Assembly: GCA_002336035.1 (NCBI GenBank)
Contig: DDED01000027.1
Coordinates: forward strand, 1 to 15,405
Length of the DNA: 15,405 nucleotides
Reading direction: 5' to 3'
DNA from: Cellvibrionales bacterium UBA1963
Lineage (GTDB): Bacteria > Pseudomonadota > Gammaproteobacteria > Pseudomonadales > UBA7434
Part shown: positions 9,280 through 15,405 of the stretch, one piece after another
Position numbering within the stretch: the first letter of the stretch is position 1
Layout of the letters: each line of letters starts with the position of its first letter
Position numbers and translations under genes: made by a program
Notes under the pieces: generated by a model
Told to the model about the DNA's origin: nothing
The model's database searches: none
The model's input: only the letters and a program-made list of their open reading frames with translations

Positions 9280-9303
9280 TTTTTAACCCTTATTGTTAAC
9301 ACA

Positions 9304-10941
9304 TTATTTATTTTTTTCCTGAGCTACCCTTAGCGCCCATTGGTAATTAGGCTTTCCTGCGGGCGATCGCGGTATCGAATCGACATAATGGATTTGACGA
9401 GGTATCTTATAAGCGGCAATTTTAGTACGGCAGTGACGTTGAATATCGTCTAAAGTCGGCATTAATGATGTTCGCGATTGCGCCACTGCGACTACGCGAC
9501 TGCCCCATTTCTCATCAGGCACACCACAAACAACACAGTCAAATATTTCGGCATGCGCTTTTAGAGCAGCCTCAACTTCTTCAGGAAAAATCTTTTCTCC
9601 ACCTGAATTAATTGATACTGATCCTCGGCCCAGCATAGTGATACGACCATCTTGTTCAACTTTGCCATAATCACCGGGTAGAGCATACCTTTGGCCATCC
9701 GCGGCAATAACAAAAGTAGCCGCCGTCTTAATAGGATCTTTATAATACTCAACAGGGATATAGCCTCGACGAGCCACTTTACCAATTTTTTTACTGCCGG
9801 CAGGCAAAACAGTTAAGTCTTCCTCGTCAAGCACAACTGTACCAGTCAAGGGTGTCACTGTTGGGCCGCCACCGGCCATGGCTGTTTTCCCAGGTTCAAT
9901 GATCGCTACCCCTTGCCCTCCTACCTCTGAGGCACCAATACTGTCAACAATCATGAGTTTTGGGAAACAAGCAAAAAACTGATCTTTTATTGAAGCCGAA
10001 AAAACTGCCCCTGAACTGGCCAATAAAAAAAAGGAAGCCGTGTTCGGTATTTCAGCTGCGGCCAAATAGTCTTCTATTATAGGTCGTGCCATAGCATCAC
10101 CAACAATAAATAAAGAATTGACTTGTTCACGCGCCATCAAAAGCCATGTTTCCTGTGCGCTAAACTGAGGCATTATCACAACTTTACCGCCTTCAAAAGC
10201 CCGAGAAATACAACTCCATTGAGCAGCGCCATGCATCAATGGTGCTATTGACATCACAGTCATTGAACCGTCTTTACCACGATCGATAATGTCTTGCGGA
10301 TGTTCAACGGGCTGTTGGGTTAATTGATCAATCCCACCACCTAAAGCAAACATGACCTCTCGGTGACGCCACACAACCCCTTTGGGCATCCCTGTGGTAC
10401 CGCCGGTATAAACAATATAGTGATCATCGACACTACGAATTGGAAAGTCTCGCTGAGGAGACTGTCCCGCTAACGCCAACTCATATTCAATATAAGTAAT
10501 AGGAACCAACGGAGAATTAAGTTCTGAGAAATTATATTGCCCTTCGTTATCAATGACTAAGACATGTTCAAGCACGGGTAAACTCGTAGTTAACTGCTGC
10601 AATAACGAAAGGTATTGCGACTGAATCAAAACTGCTTTTAAATCAGCATTATCAAAAATATAAGCTAATTCATCAGCGACATAACGATAATTAATATTGA
10701 TATACAGGGCGCGTATTTTAAGTATTGCCCAGATCGACTCAACCCACTCGATACAATTCATTGCATAAATGCCGACATGATCGCCAGGCCCTATACCTTG
10801 TTGTTGAAGATGATGGGCAAGTTGATTCGCACGACCTTCCATCTCAGCATACGTGCGTCGCTGCTGACCACAAACTAAATATTCTCGCTCGGCATAATGA
10901 TCTACGGCCAACTCAAATACATCAGCAATATTGAAGCTCAT
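9304..10941 (-). CDS. FadD-type acyl-CoA synthetase (AMP-forming)
   Basis: A 545-residue ANL-superfamily ligase that would activate a carboxylic acid to its CoA thioester through an acyl-AMP. The P-loop YTGGTTGMPKGV is at 178-189, the LPGDYGK motif with D424 binds the AMP ribose, SGGEKIFPEEVE (446-457) is the hinge/A8 region, and the catalytic lysine is K530 in RSPAGKP. The form TGGTTGMPKGVVWR resembles the actinobacterial FadD3/FadD17/FadD19 group, several of which activate steroid side chains or ring remnants; this recalled resemblance hints at a bulky or branched acid but does not prove it. The start MSFNIADVFE fits the family, although the Shine-Dalgarno sequence is weak. It lies 34 bases after the SDR gene and 24 before the VOC gene. 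Family call firm; substrate unknown. Confidence 0.88.
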   Translation of the reverse strand: MSFNIADVFELAVDHYAEREYLVCGQQRRTYAEMEGRANQLAHHLQQQGIGPGDHVGIYAMNCIEWVESIWAILKIRALYININYRYVADELAYIFDNADLKAVLIQSQYLSLLQQLTTSLPVLEHVLVIDNEGQYNFSELNSPLVPITYIEYELALAGQSPQRDFPIRSVDDHYIVYTGGTTGMPKGVVWRHREVMFALGGGIDQLTQQPVEHPQDIIDRGKDGSMTVMSIAPLMHGAAQWSCISRAFEGGKVVIMPQFSAQETWLLMAREQVNSLFIVGDAMARPIIEDYLAAAEIPNTASFFLLASSGAVFSASIKDQFFACFPKLMIVDSIGASEVGGQGVAIIEPGKTAMAGGGPTVTPLTGTVVLDEEDLTVLPAGSKKIGKVARRGYIPVEYYKDPIKTAATFVIAADGQRYALPGDYGKVEQDGRITMLGRGSVSINSGGEKIFPEEVEAALKAHAEIFDCVVCGVPDEKWGSRVVAVAQSRTSLMPTLDDIQRHCRTKIAAYKIPRQIHYVDSIPRSPAGKPNYQWALRVAQEKNK

Positions 10942-10975
10942 ATCAACACCATCTCTGAAAGGTTTTACTACTGGC

Positions 10976-11743
10976 TTAGTGCATTAAGCTTCCGCCATCC
11001 GTAACAATCGCTTGGCCGTTAACCCATTGGGCTGCAGGAGAACACAGCCAAACAGCTACTCTGGCTACATCAATCGGTTGCCCTAACTTCCCAGTGGGTG
11101 ACATTTTGGCAAGCGCATCCAACATCGACTGGGGTTGAGTTACTATCATTGCAGTTTCAGTCAGGCCTGGTAAAATACTATTTACACGAATTCCCTGTCG
11201 TGAAAAATCCTGAGCTGCGGATCGGGTTAAACCTAAGACCGCATGTTTAGCAGCGGTATAATGCGGTTGGCCAGGCGCTGGTATCAACCCAGCACCCGAA
11301 GAGGTATTCACTATCTGACCGCGCAAGCCATCAACTGCATCTTGCTCGCTCATCATTTTTAATTCTTCGCGAAGACAATAAAACACACCGTTTAAATTGA
11401 CGTCTATCATTCGTTGCCACTGTTCAAGCGGAAAATCGATCCAAGAAAATTGCGCGTCACTGATTCCAGCATTATTAAATGCAGCATCAAGTCGAGAGTA
11501 TCGTTGTTTAATCTGATGAAATAAAGATGCCACTGAAACAGGGTCGCCGATATCGACTTGGATTGCTTCGCACTGCCCACCATTATCGACTATCTTAGAA
11601 GCGAGCAACTTAGCACTGACTAAATTGATATCAGCCGCAATCACCGTTGCCCCTTGATCAGCAAATAATTGCGAAGCAGCTAGACCAATACCACTGCCAG
11701 CACCAGTGACCAAGACGATCTTGCCGAACAGTTCATCACTCAT
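10976..11743 (-). CDS. Classical short-chain dehydrogenase/reductase (SDR)
   Basis: The start is set at the ATG ending at 11743 (255 residues): GGGAG (11750-11754) stands 6 bases upstream, and the protein then opens as MSDELFGKIVLVTGAG like other SDRs. A longer frame starting at 11788 would overlap the previous gene and has no such site. Motifs: TGAGSGIG (13-20), D38 for NAD(H) preference, NNAG (90-93), catalytic S149, Y162 and K166, and a C-terminal DGG (249-251) typical of tetrameric classical SDRs. It would oxidise or reduce a hydroxyl/keto group. Its place between an extended SDR and an acyl-CoA synthetase suggests a shared catabolic pathway, perhaps for a hydroxylated alicyclic or branched acid (inference). 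Confidence 0.85.
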   Translation of the reverse strand: MSDELFGKIVLVTGAGSGIGLAASQLFADQGATVIAADINLVSAKLLASKIVDNGGQCEAIQVDIGDPVSVASLFHQIKQRYSRLDAAFNNAGISDAQFSWIDFPLEQWQRMIDVNLNGVFYCLREELKMMSEQDAVDGLRGQIVNTSSGAGLIPAPGQPHYTAAKHAVLGLTRSAAQDFSRQGIRVNSILPGLTETAMIVTQPQSMLDALAKMSPTGKLGQPIDVARVAVWLCSPAAQWVNGQAIVTDGGSLMH

Positions 11744-11775
11744 ACCTAGCTCCCGAGAATGCCCATGCAATATAC

Positions 11776-12690
11776 TTATTTGGTGCAACCAGGGAAACGT
11801 TGCTCAAGAACACTTTTTACACCTTCTTGCCAACCAATCTTACATGGGCCCGCTAATTTTTTCCGCAGTGTATTATCGACCACTTTCATACCCCAGGTTG
11901 CTAATTCACCGACCTCCATTTTCATGGTTAACTTAGTCAATGATTCGATATAGCGAATCATTTCTTCAACCGAGACCACCTCGTCGCCACCGAGATTGAC
12001 AGTGGTTGAAGGGACTGATGCATGTTCAATAAGGCCTTGAATTTGTTGAACTATATCATCCTGATGAATTGGGCAACAATAACTCTCGCCATTATCTTTT
12101 TGAGTATAAGGTATGCCTCCTTGCATAAATTGATACAACACAGTAGGCACGCCGCCATGACCACAAACACCATAAGCCACATCAAGACGAGCGATGATGG
12201 TTGGTAAGTTGAGTTCTCTGGCCTGAAATCGCACGACCCCCTCTGCAACAAGCTTACTCATTGCATAGTGCTTTGCATAATTAGAATAACCGCCGAGAAC
12301 CGCCGACTCATCAATAATTTCTTTAGGGTCAGCAGTGTCGCGGTATACAGAGTCAGATGACATATGGAAAAATGCCTTCACATTCCGATAACGTTTCATC
12401 AAAAAACCTGTCCCCTCGGCATTGTCATGCATACCTATATCGGTAGTTTTTGGCATGGTATTAACACCGCAATGAATCACATAGTCGACATCGGGCATAT
12501 GCGATAAATCAGACTCACCCATGGTGAATGCAACTGTATTGATACCCTGTGCTTCAAGCGCTTCTTTTGCAGCAGGATCAGAAAAACGTGCCGCTGCCCA
12601 AACTTCATTATTGGCGTTTAGCTGCTCTGCAATCGGACGGGCAACTTGCCCAGTCGCACCTGTAACCAGAATTTTTTGACCTTCTAACAT
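11776..12690 (-). CDS. NAD(P)-dependent epimerase/dehydratase-type extended SDR
   Basis: A 304-residue extended SDR. The nucleotide-binding motif is TGATGQVA (10-17); the last glycine of the usual TGxxGxxG is replaced by A17. R35 after the second strand suggests possible NADP(H) use. Catalytic residues are in SSDSVY (111-116) and Y142-AMS-K146. An ARLDVAYG (167-174) segment follows, as in sugar epimerases and 3-beta-hydroxysteroid dehydrogenase-like proteins. The start is supported by AGGTG (12696-12700) five bases upstream. It is the first gene of the minus-strand run, with 32 bases to the next start and about 140 bases of upstream DNA before the sucD terminator, where the operon promoter should lie. 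No sugar-nucleotide genes are nearby, so a sugar epimerase role is less likely than oxidoreduction of a pathway intermediate. Confidence 0.8.
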   Translation of the reverse strand: MLEGQKILVTGATGQVARPIAEQLNANNEVWAAARFSDPAAKEALEAQGINTVAFTMGESDLSHMPDVDYVIHCGVNTMPKTTDIGMHDNAEGTGFLMKRYRNVKAFFHMSSDSVYRDTADPKEIIDESAVLGGYSNYAKHYAMSKLVAEGVVRFQARELNLPTIIARLDVAYGVCGHGGVPTVLYQFMQGGIPYTQKDNGESYCCPIHQDDIVQQIQGLIEHASVPSTTVNLGGDEVVSVEEMIRYIESLTKLTMKMEVGELATWGMKVVDNTLRKKLAGPCKIGWQEGVKSVLEQRFPGCTK

Positions 12691-12724
12691 AGATTCACCT
12701 ATTATTTTTAAGTAGTTATCATGG

Positions 12725-12734
12725 GGCTATAGCC
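12725..12734. repeat. 10-bp perfect palindrome upstream of the four-gene operon
   Basis: GGCTATAGCC reads the same on both strands and lies 34 bases before the epimerase-like gene's start, where a repressor operator could sit. Ten bases is short and may be chance; no second copy was noticed in the window. Confidence 0.3.
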
Positions 12735-12832
12735 ACAGCCAAGCCCATGCAATACGCTATCAAAAAATCCACTCGGTATCTATTAGACAGTTGTAACACT
12801 GGCTAAAATAGGCAACCAGCTGAACTTTAATG

Positions 12833-12867
12833 AAAAAAAAACGTCCTGATTTTAAGCAGGACGTTTT
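12833..12867 (-). terminator. Intrinsic terminator of the suc operon
   Basis: On the minus strand, AAAACGTCCTG and CAGGACGTTTT form a perfect stem (12857-12867 with 12838-12848) around an 8-base loop. A run of eight T residues (12833-12840) overlaps and continues beyond the stem. It lies 40 bases after the sucD stop, so it ends the lpd-sucCD transcript and insulates it from the operon that follows on the same strand. Confidence 0.92.
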
Positions 12868-12907
12868 AATAGCAAATGCTTGGCTCCGTGAAGTAAGAGA
12901 GCAACAC

Positions 12908-13780
12908 TCACCAACCAGTGATTTCGCTTAAGCCAGAGCCTATATCGGCTAGACTTCGAACAGTTTTCACACCCGCAGCTTCCAAAGCCGCAAACTTTTC
13001 ATCTGCGGTGCCTTTACCGCCAGAAATAATTGCGCCAGCATGGCCCATTCTTTTTCCTGCAGGTGCGGTCACACCGGCAATATAAGACACAACTGGTTTG
13101 GTCACATTCGACTGAATAAACTCTGCCGCCTCTTCCTCTGCCGTACCACCGATTTCACCAATCATAACAATCGCTTCAGTGCTAGGGTCTTGCTCAAATA
13201 AACCTAAAATATCAATGAAGTTAGATCCTGGAATAGGGTCGCCACCAATACCCACACAGGTGGTTTGACCATAGCCTGCATCTGTAGTTTGTTTAACGGC
13301 TTCGTAAGTGAGTGTTCCTGAACGGGATACGATACCCACTTTTCCGGGCAAGTGGATAGCGCCCGGCATAATGCCAATTTTGCATTCGCCCGGTGTAATA
13401 ACGCCTGGACAGTTCGGTCCAATTAAACGCACACCTAATTGATCACACGCAACTTTAGCATCCAACATATCTAAAGTGGGAATACCTTCGGTAATACAGA
13501 CAATCAATTTAACGCCGCTATTGGCCGCTTCAAGAATGGAATCTTTGCAGAACGGTGCAGGCACATAAATCACTGATGCATCAGCGCCAGTTTGATCAAC
13601 TGCTTCAAGCATGGTGTTAAATACGGGTAAATCTAAGTGTGATTGACCACCCTTACCTGGCGTCACACCACCAACCATCTGAGTGCCATATGCAATGGCC
13701 TGCTCTGAATGAAAAGTCCCTTGGCCACCAGTAAAACCCTGACAAAGCACCTTCGTGTTGCTATCAATTAAAATACTCAT
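12908..13780 (-). CDS. sucD: Succinyl-CoA synthetase, alpha subunit
   Basis: This 290-residue subunit binds CoA and carries the phosphohistidine of succinyl-CoA synthetase, which converts succinyl-CoA, NDP and phosphate to succinate, CoA and NTP in the TCA cycle. Diagnostic stretches are CQGFTGGQGTFH (13-24), GGVTPGKGG (37-45), IGPNCPGVI (120-128), SRSGTLTYE (152-160), GIGGDPIPG (177-185) and the active-site H247 in GKRMGHAGAI. The length equals the bacterial norm. Its start overlaps the sucC stop in ATGA, giving coupled synthesis of the two subunits. A strong terminator follows 40 bases downstream, making it the last gene of the operon. Confidence 0.97.
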   Translation of the reverse strand: MSILIDSNTKVLCQGFTGGQGTFHSEQAIAYGTQMVGGVTPGKGGQSHLDLPVFNTMLEAVDQTGADASVIYVPAPFCKDSILEAANSGVKLIVCITEGIPTLDMLDAKVACDQLGVRLIGPNCPGVITPGECKIGIMPGAIHLPGKVGIVSRSGTLTYEAVKQTTDAGYGQTTCVGIGGDPIPGSNFIDILGLFEQDPSTEAIVMIGEIGGTAEEEAAEFIQSNVTKPVVSYIAGVTAPAGKRMGHAGAIISGGKGTADEKFAALEAAGVKTVRSLADIGSGLSEITGW

Positions 13781-14949
13781 TGAGCACCCCCTGCTGCTGC
13801 TGCAACAACCGATTCAGCCGCTTGTTTCAAACCTGTCGCAGCAATAATATTTAATCCGCTGTCAGCTAAAATTGCCGATCCTTTCTCAGCGTTATTCCCT
13901 TCAAGACGAACAACAACCGGAATCGTTACCCCAACCTCTTCTACGGCACCAATTATACCCTCGGCAATTAAATCGCACCGAACGATGCCACCAAAAATAT
14001 TGACTAGCACCGCTTTAACATTGTCATCCGATAAAATGATTTTAAAGGCTTCTGAGACACGCTCTTTTGTTGCGCCGCCACCCACATCAAGAAAGTTTGC
14101 TGGCGAACCACCGTGAAGGTTGACGATGTCCATAGTGCCCATTGCAAGACCTGCACCATTTACCATACAACCAATATTGCCATCGAGAGCAACATAATTT
14201 AACTCCCATTTTGCCGCATTGGCTTCTCGCTCATCTTCTTGAGAAGGATCATGCATCTCACGAAGTTTAGGCTGACGATAAATCGCATTGCTATCAATAT
14301 TAATTTTAGCGTCCAAACAATGAAGATTGCCTTCATCTGTAATCACTAGAGGGTTAACCTCCAATAAGGCTAGATCAAGGTCAGTAAATAATTTCGACAA
14401 CCCCATAAATATTTTAGTAAACTGCTTAATCTGATCACTGTTTAAACCCAGTTTAAAACCTAAATCTCGACCCTGATACGGTTGAGCGCCGACCAAAGGA
14501 TCAATAGTTGCTTTTAAAATTTTCTCAGGGGTTTCATCAGCCACTTTTTCTATTTCAACGCCACCTTCGGTCGATGCCATAAATACGACTTTTCGCGTCG
14601 CTCGATCAACCACTGCACCTAAATACAGCTCTTGTGCAATATTCGTGCAAGATTCAACTAGAATCTTACTGACTGGCTGGCCATGCTCATCGGTTTGATA
14701 GGTGACGAGATTTTTACCCAGCCATTGTTGAGCAAAAGCAGCTATTTCAGCAGTATCTTTCAGTAATTTAACGCCGCCCGCTTTACCGCGACCGCCAGCA
14801 TGTACCTGAGCTTTAACAACCCACTCAGAGCCACCAATTTTTTCTGCCGCTGCCACCGCATCTTCTGGGGTATCTACCGCATAGCCTTTCGAGACAGGCA
14901 AGCCGTACTCGGCAAACAACTGCTTACCTTGATATTCATGCAAATTCAT
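13777..14949 (-). CDS. sucC: Succinyl-CoA synthetase, beta subunit (ADP-forming type)
   Basis: A 390-residue ATP-grasp subunit that binds nucleotide and succinate and pairs with SucD. It opens with MNLHEYQGKQLF, has K46 and GGRGKAGGVK (52-61) of the nucleotide site, EVNPL for magnesium, and later VNGAGLAMGTMD and NIFGGIVRCD, which line the succinate and phosphohistidine sites. The size matches E. coli SucC (388). GGAAG lies 9 bases before the ATG. The 154-base gap to lpd upstream contains a long inverted repeat, so sucCD may be partly separated in expression from the upstream genes of the operon. Confidence 0.97.
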   Translation of the reverse strand: MNLHEYQGKQLFAEYGLPVSKGYAVDTPEDAVAAAEKIGGSEWVVKAQVHAGGRGKAGGVKLLKDTAEIAAFAQQWLGKNLVTYQTDEHGQPVSKILVESCTNIAQELYLGAVVDRATRKVVFMASTEGGVEIEKVADETPEKILKATIDPLVGAQPYQGRDLGFKLGLNSDQIKQFTKIFMGLSKLFTDLDLALLEVNPLVITDEGNLHCLDAKINIDSNAIYRQPKLREMHDPSQEDEREANAAKWELNYVALDGNIGCMVNGAGLAMGTMDIVNLHGGSPANFLDVGGGATKERVSEAFKIILSDDNVKAVLVNIFGGIVRCDLIAEGIIGAVEEVGVTIPVVVRLEGNNAEKGSAILADSGLNIIAATGLKQAAESVVAAAAGGAQ

Positions 14950-15011
14950 GGGATTAACTTCCAGTTATGAAAAGAATAATAAATAATTAATGGTTTTATC
15001 TTCGCTTAAAA

Positions 15012-15028
15012 CGAAAAAGTGATTTTCG
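15012..15028. repeat. Small A+T-rich hairpin between lpd and sucC
   Basis: CGAAAA and TTTTCG form a perfect 6-bp stem with a 5-base loop. On the minus strand it is followed by TTTT, so it could be a weak terminator or attenuator for transcripts leaving lpd. TTCG of its 3' arm can also pair with CGAA at 15001-15004, an alternative fold. The G+C content is low and the effect may be small. Confidence 0.35.
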
Positions 15029-15055
15029 CAAGAAAAAGGGGTATTAGGCAAGACC

Positions 15056-15099
15056 GAATACCGTCATATGCGCATTACAAGCGTGATATGACGGTATTC
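15056..15099. repeat. 44-bp palindromic element directly after lpd
   Basis: GAATACCGTCATAT (15056-15069) and ATATGACGGTATTC (15086-15099) are perfect 14-bp inverted repeats with 16 bases between, and CGC/GCG inside can extend the stem with a small bulge. It starts 4 bases after the lpd stop codon on the minus strand. No T-tract follows, so it is not a standard intrinsic terminator. It could protect the 3' end of lpd mRNA, act as a REP-like dispersed repeat, or serve as a processing site between lpd and sucC. No second copy is visible in this window. Confidence 0.8.
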
Positions 15100-15103
15100 T
15101 TAG

Positions 15104-15405
15104 TTAGCTTTTACGTGGTCGCTTGTTAGCAATATGAATTGCATGGCCAGAAACAGCTAACGCTGCCTCATGCACCGCCTCTGATACAGTAGGATGGCTG
15201 AAGACTGTGAGAGCCAAATCTTCTGAACTCGCGCCAAATTCAATAGCAATCACCACTTGTTGGACCAAGTCAGCGGCACTAGGCCCGATAATATGGCAAC
15301 CCAGAATTCGATCAGTCTGGGCATCAGCAATCATTTTCACCATGCCTGTCGTTTCATTGGCGGCTAAAGCCCTGCCACTGGCGGCAAAGGGGAATGCACC
15401 CACTT
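15104..15405 (-). CDS. lpdA: Dihydrolipoamide dehydrogenase (E3), C-terminal part (5' end outside the window)
   Basis: The frame runs from the right edge to the TAA at 15104-15106, giving about 100 residues of the C-terminal dimerisation domain. VGAFPFAASGRALA matches the family's VGxFPFxANxRA segment, followed by VKMIADAQTDRILGCHIIGP and the active-site FSHPTVSEAVHEAAL, whose His-Glu pair acts as the proton relay in lipoamide oxidation. E3 serves the pyruvate, 2-oxoglutarate and glycine cleavage complexes. Its position before sucCD matches the gammaproteobacterial order sucA-sucB-lpd-sucC-sucD, which suggests this copy serves 2-oxoglutarate dehydrogenase. GTG at 15401-15403 is an internal valine, not a start. 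Confidence 0.93.
   Translation of the reverse strand, partial: VGAFPFAASGRALAANETTGMVKMIADAQTDRILGCHIIGPSAADLVQQVVIAIEFGASSEDLALTVFSHPTVSEAVHEAALAVSGHAIHIANKRPRKS

Noticed and set aside
11744..11788. Longer N-terminus for the minus-strand SDR (start at 11788)
   Set aside because: It would overlap the upstream gene, lacks a ribosome binding site and adds 15 residues not typical of SDRs; the ATG ending at 11743 has GGGAG six bases upstream.
15104..15403. A short separate gene beginning with GTG at the right edge
   Set aside because: The sequence matches the interior of the Lpd dimerisation domain, so the GTG is an internal valine codon.

Overview
The window looks like a chromosomal piece of a Gammaproteobacterium, probably a marine or heterotrophic one. 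The clearest sign is the minus-strand order lpd-sucC-sucD, the downstream end of the usual sdh-suc operon of this class. An ArfB ribosome-rescue factor and a WS/DGAT-type acyltransferase fit this but do not prove it. No tRNA, rRNA, CRISPR array, transposase or integrase was found. No gene-free stretch exceeds 300 bases.

Positions 1-4127 (plus strand) are clearly more A+T-rich than the rest and hold the least ordinary content. The C-terminal part of a WS/DGAT-like acyltransferase enters from the left edge and overlaps by 14 bases a protein related to Rieske oxygenases. That protein keeps the whole mononuclear-iron site but lacks the segment that binds the Rieske [2Fe-2S] cluster. Sixteen bases further on lies a complete, related Rieske oxygenase. 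The pair may form one enzyme in which the intact subunit feeds electrons to the cluster-less one. Next comes a membrane-anchored, stand-alone FMN/[3Fe-4S] glutamate-synthase-type protein.

Positions 4282-6414 (plus strand) hold a compact run: an EamA/DMT exporter, an SDR oxidoreductase overlapping it by 4 bases, and arfB. Positions 6520-8901 encode a 793-residue phosphotransferase of the rifampicin phosphotransferase / PEP synthase group, with an ATP-grasp domain, a central domain and a C-terminal swivelling His domain. Its substrate is unknown.

Positions 8911-12690 (minus strand) form a likely four-gene operon: extended SDR (epimerase-like), classical SDR, FadD-type acyl-CoA synthetase and a VOC protein without the usual metal ligands. 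It looks like a catabolic set that activates a carboxylic acid with CoA and oxidises or reduces hydroxyl/keto groups. It converges on the phosphotransferase gene with only 9 bases between stop codons.

Positions 12833-15405 (minus strand) hold the end of the TCA-cycle operon: the C-terminus of dihydrolipoamide dehydrogenase, then succinyl-CoA synthetase sucC and sucD (4-base overlap), closed by a strong intrinsic terminator. A 14-bp perfect inverted repeat sits directly after the lpd stop codon and has no T-tract.
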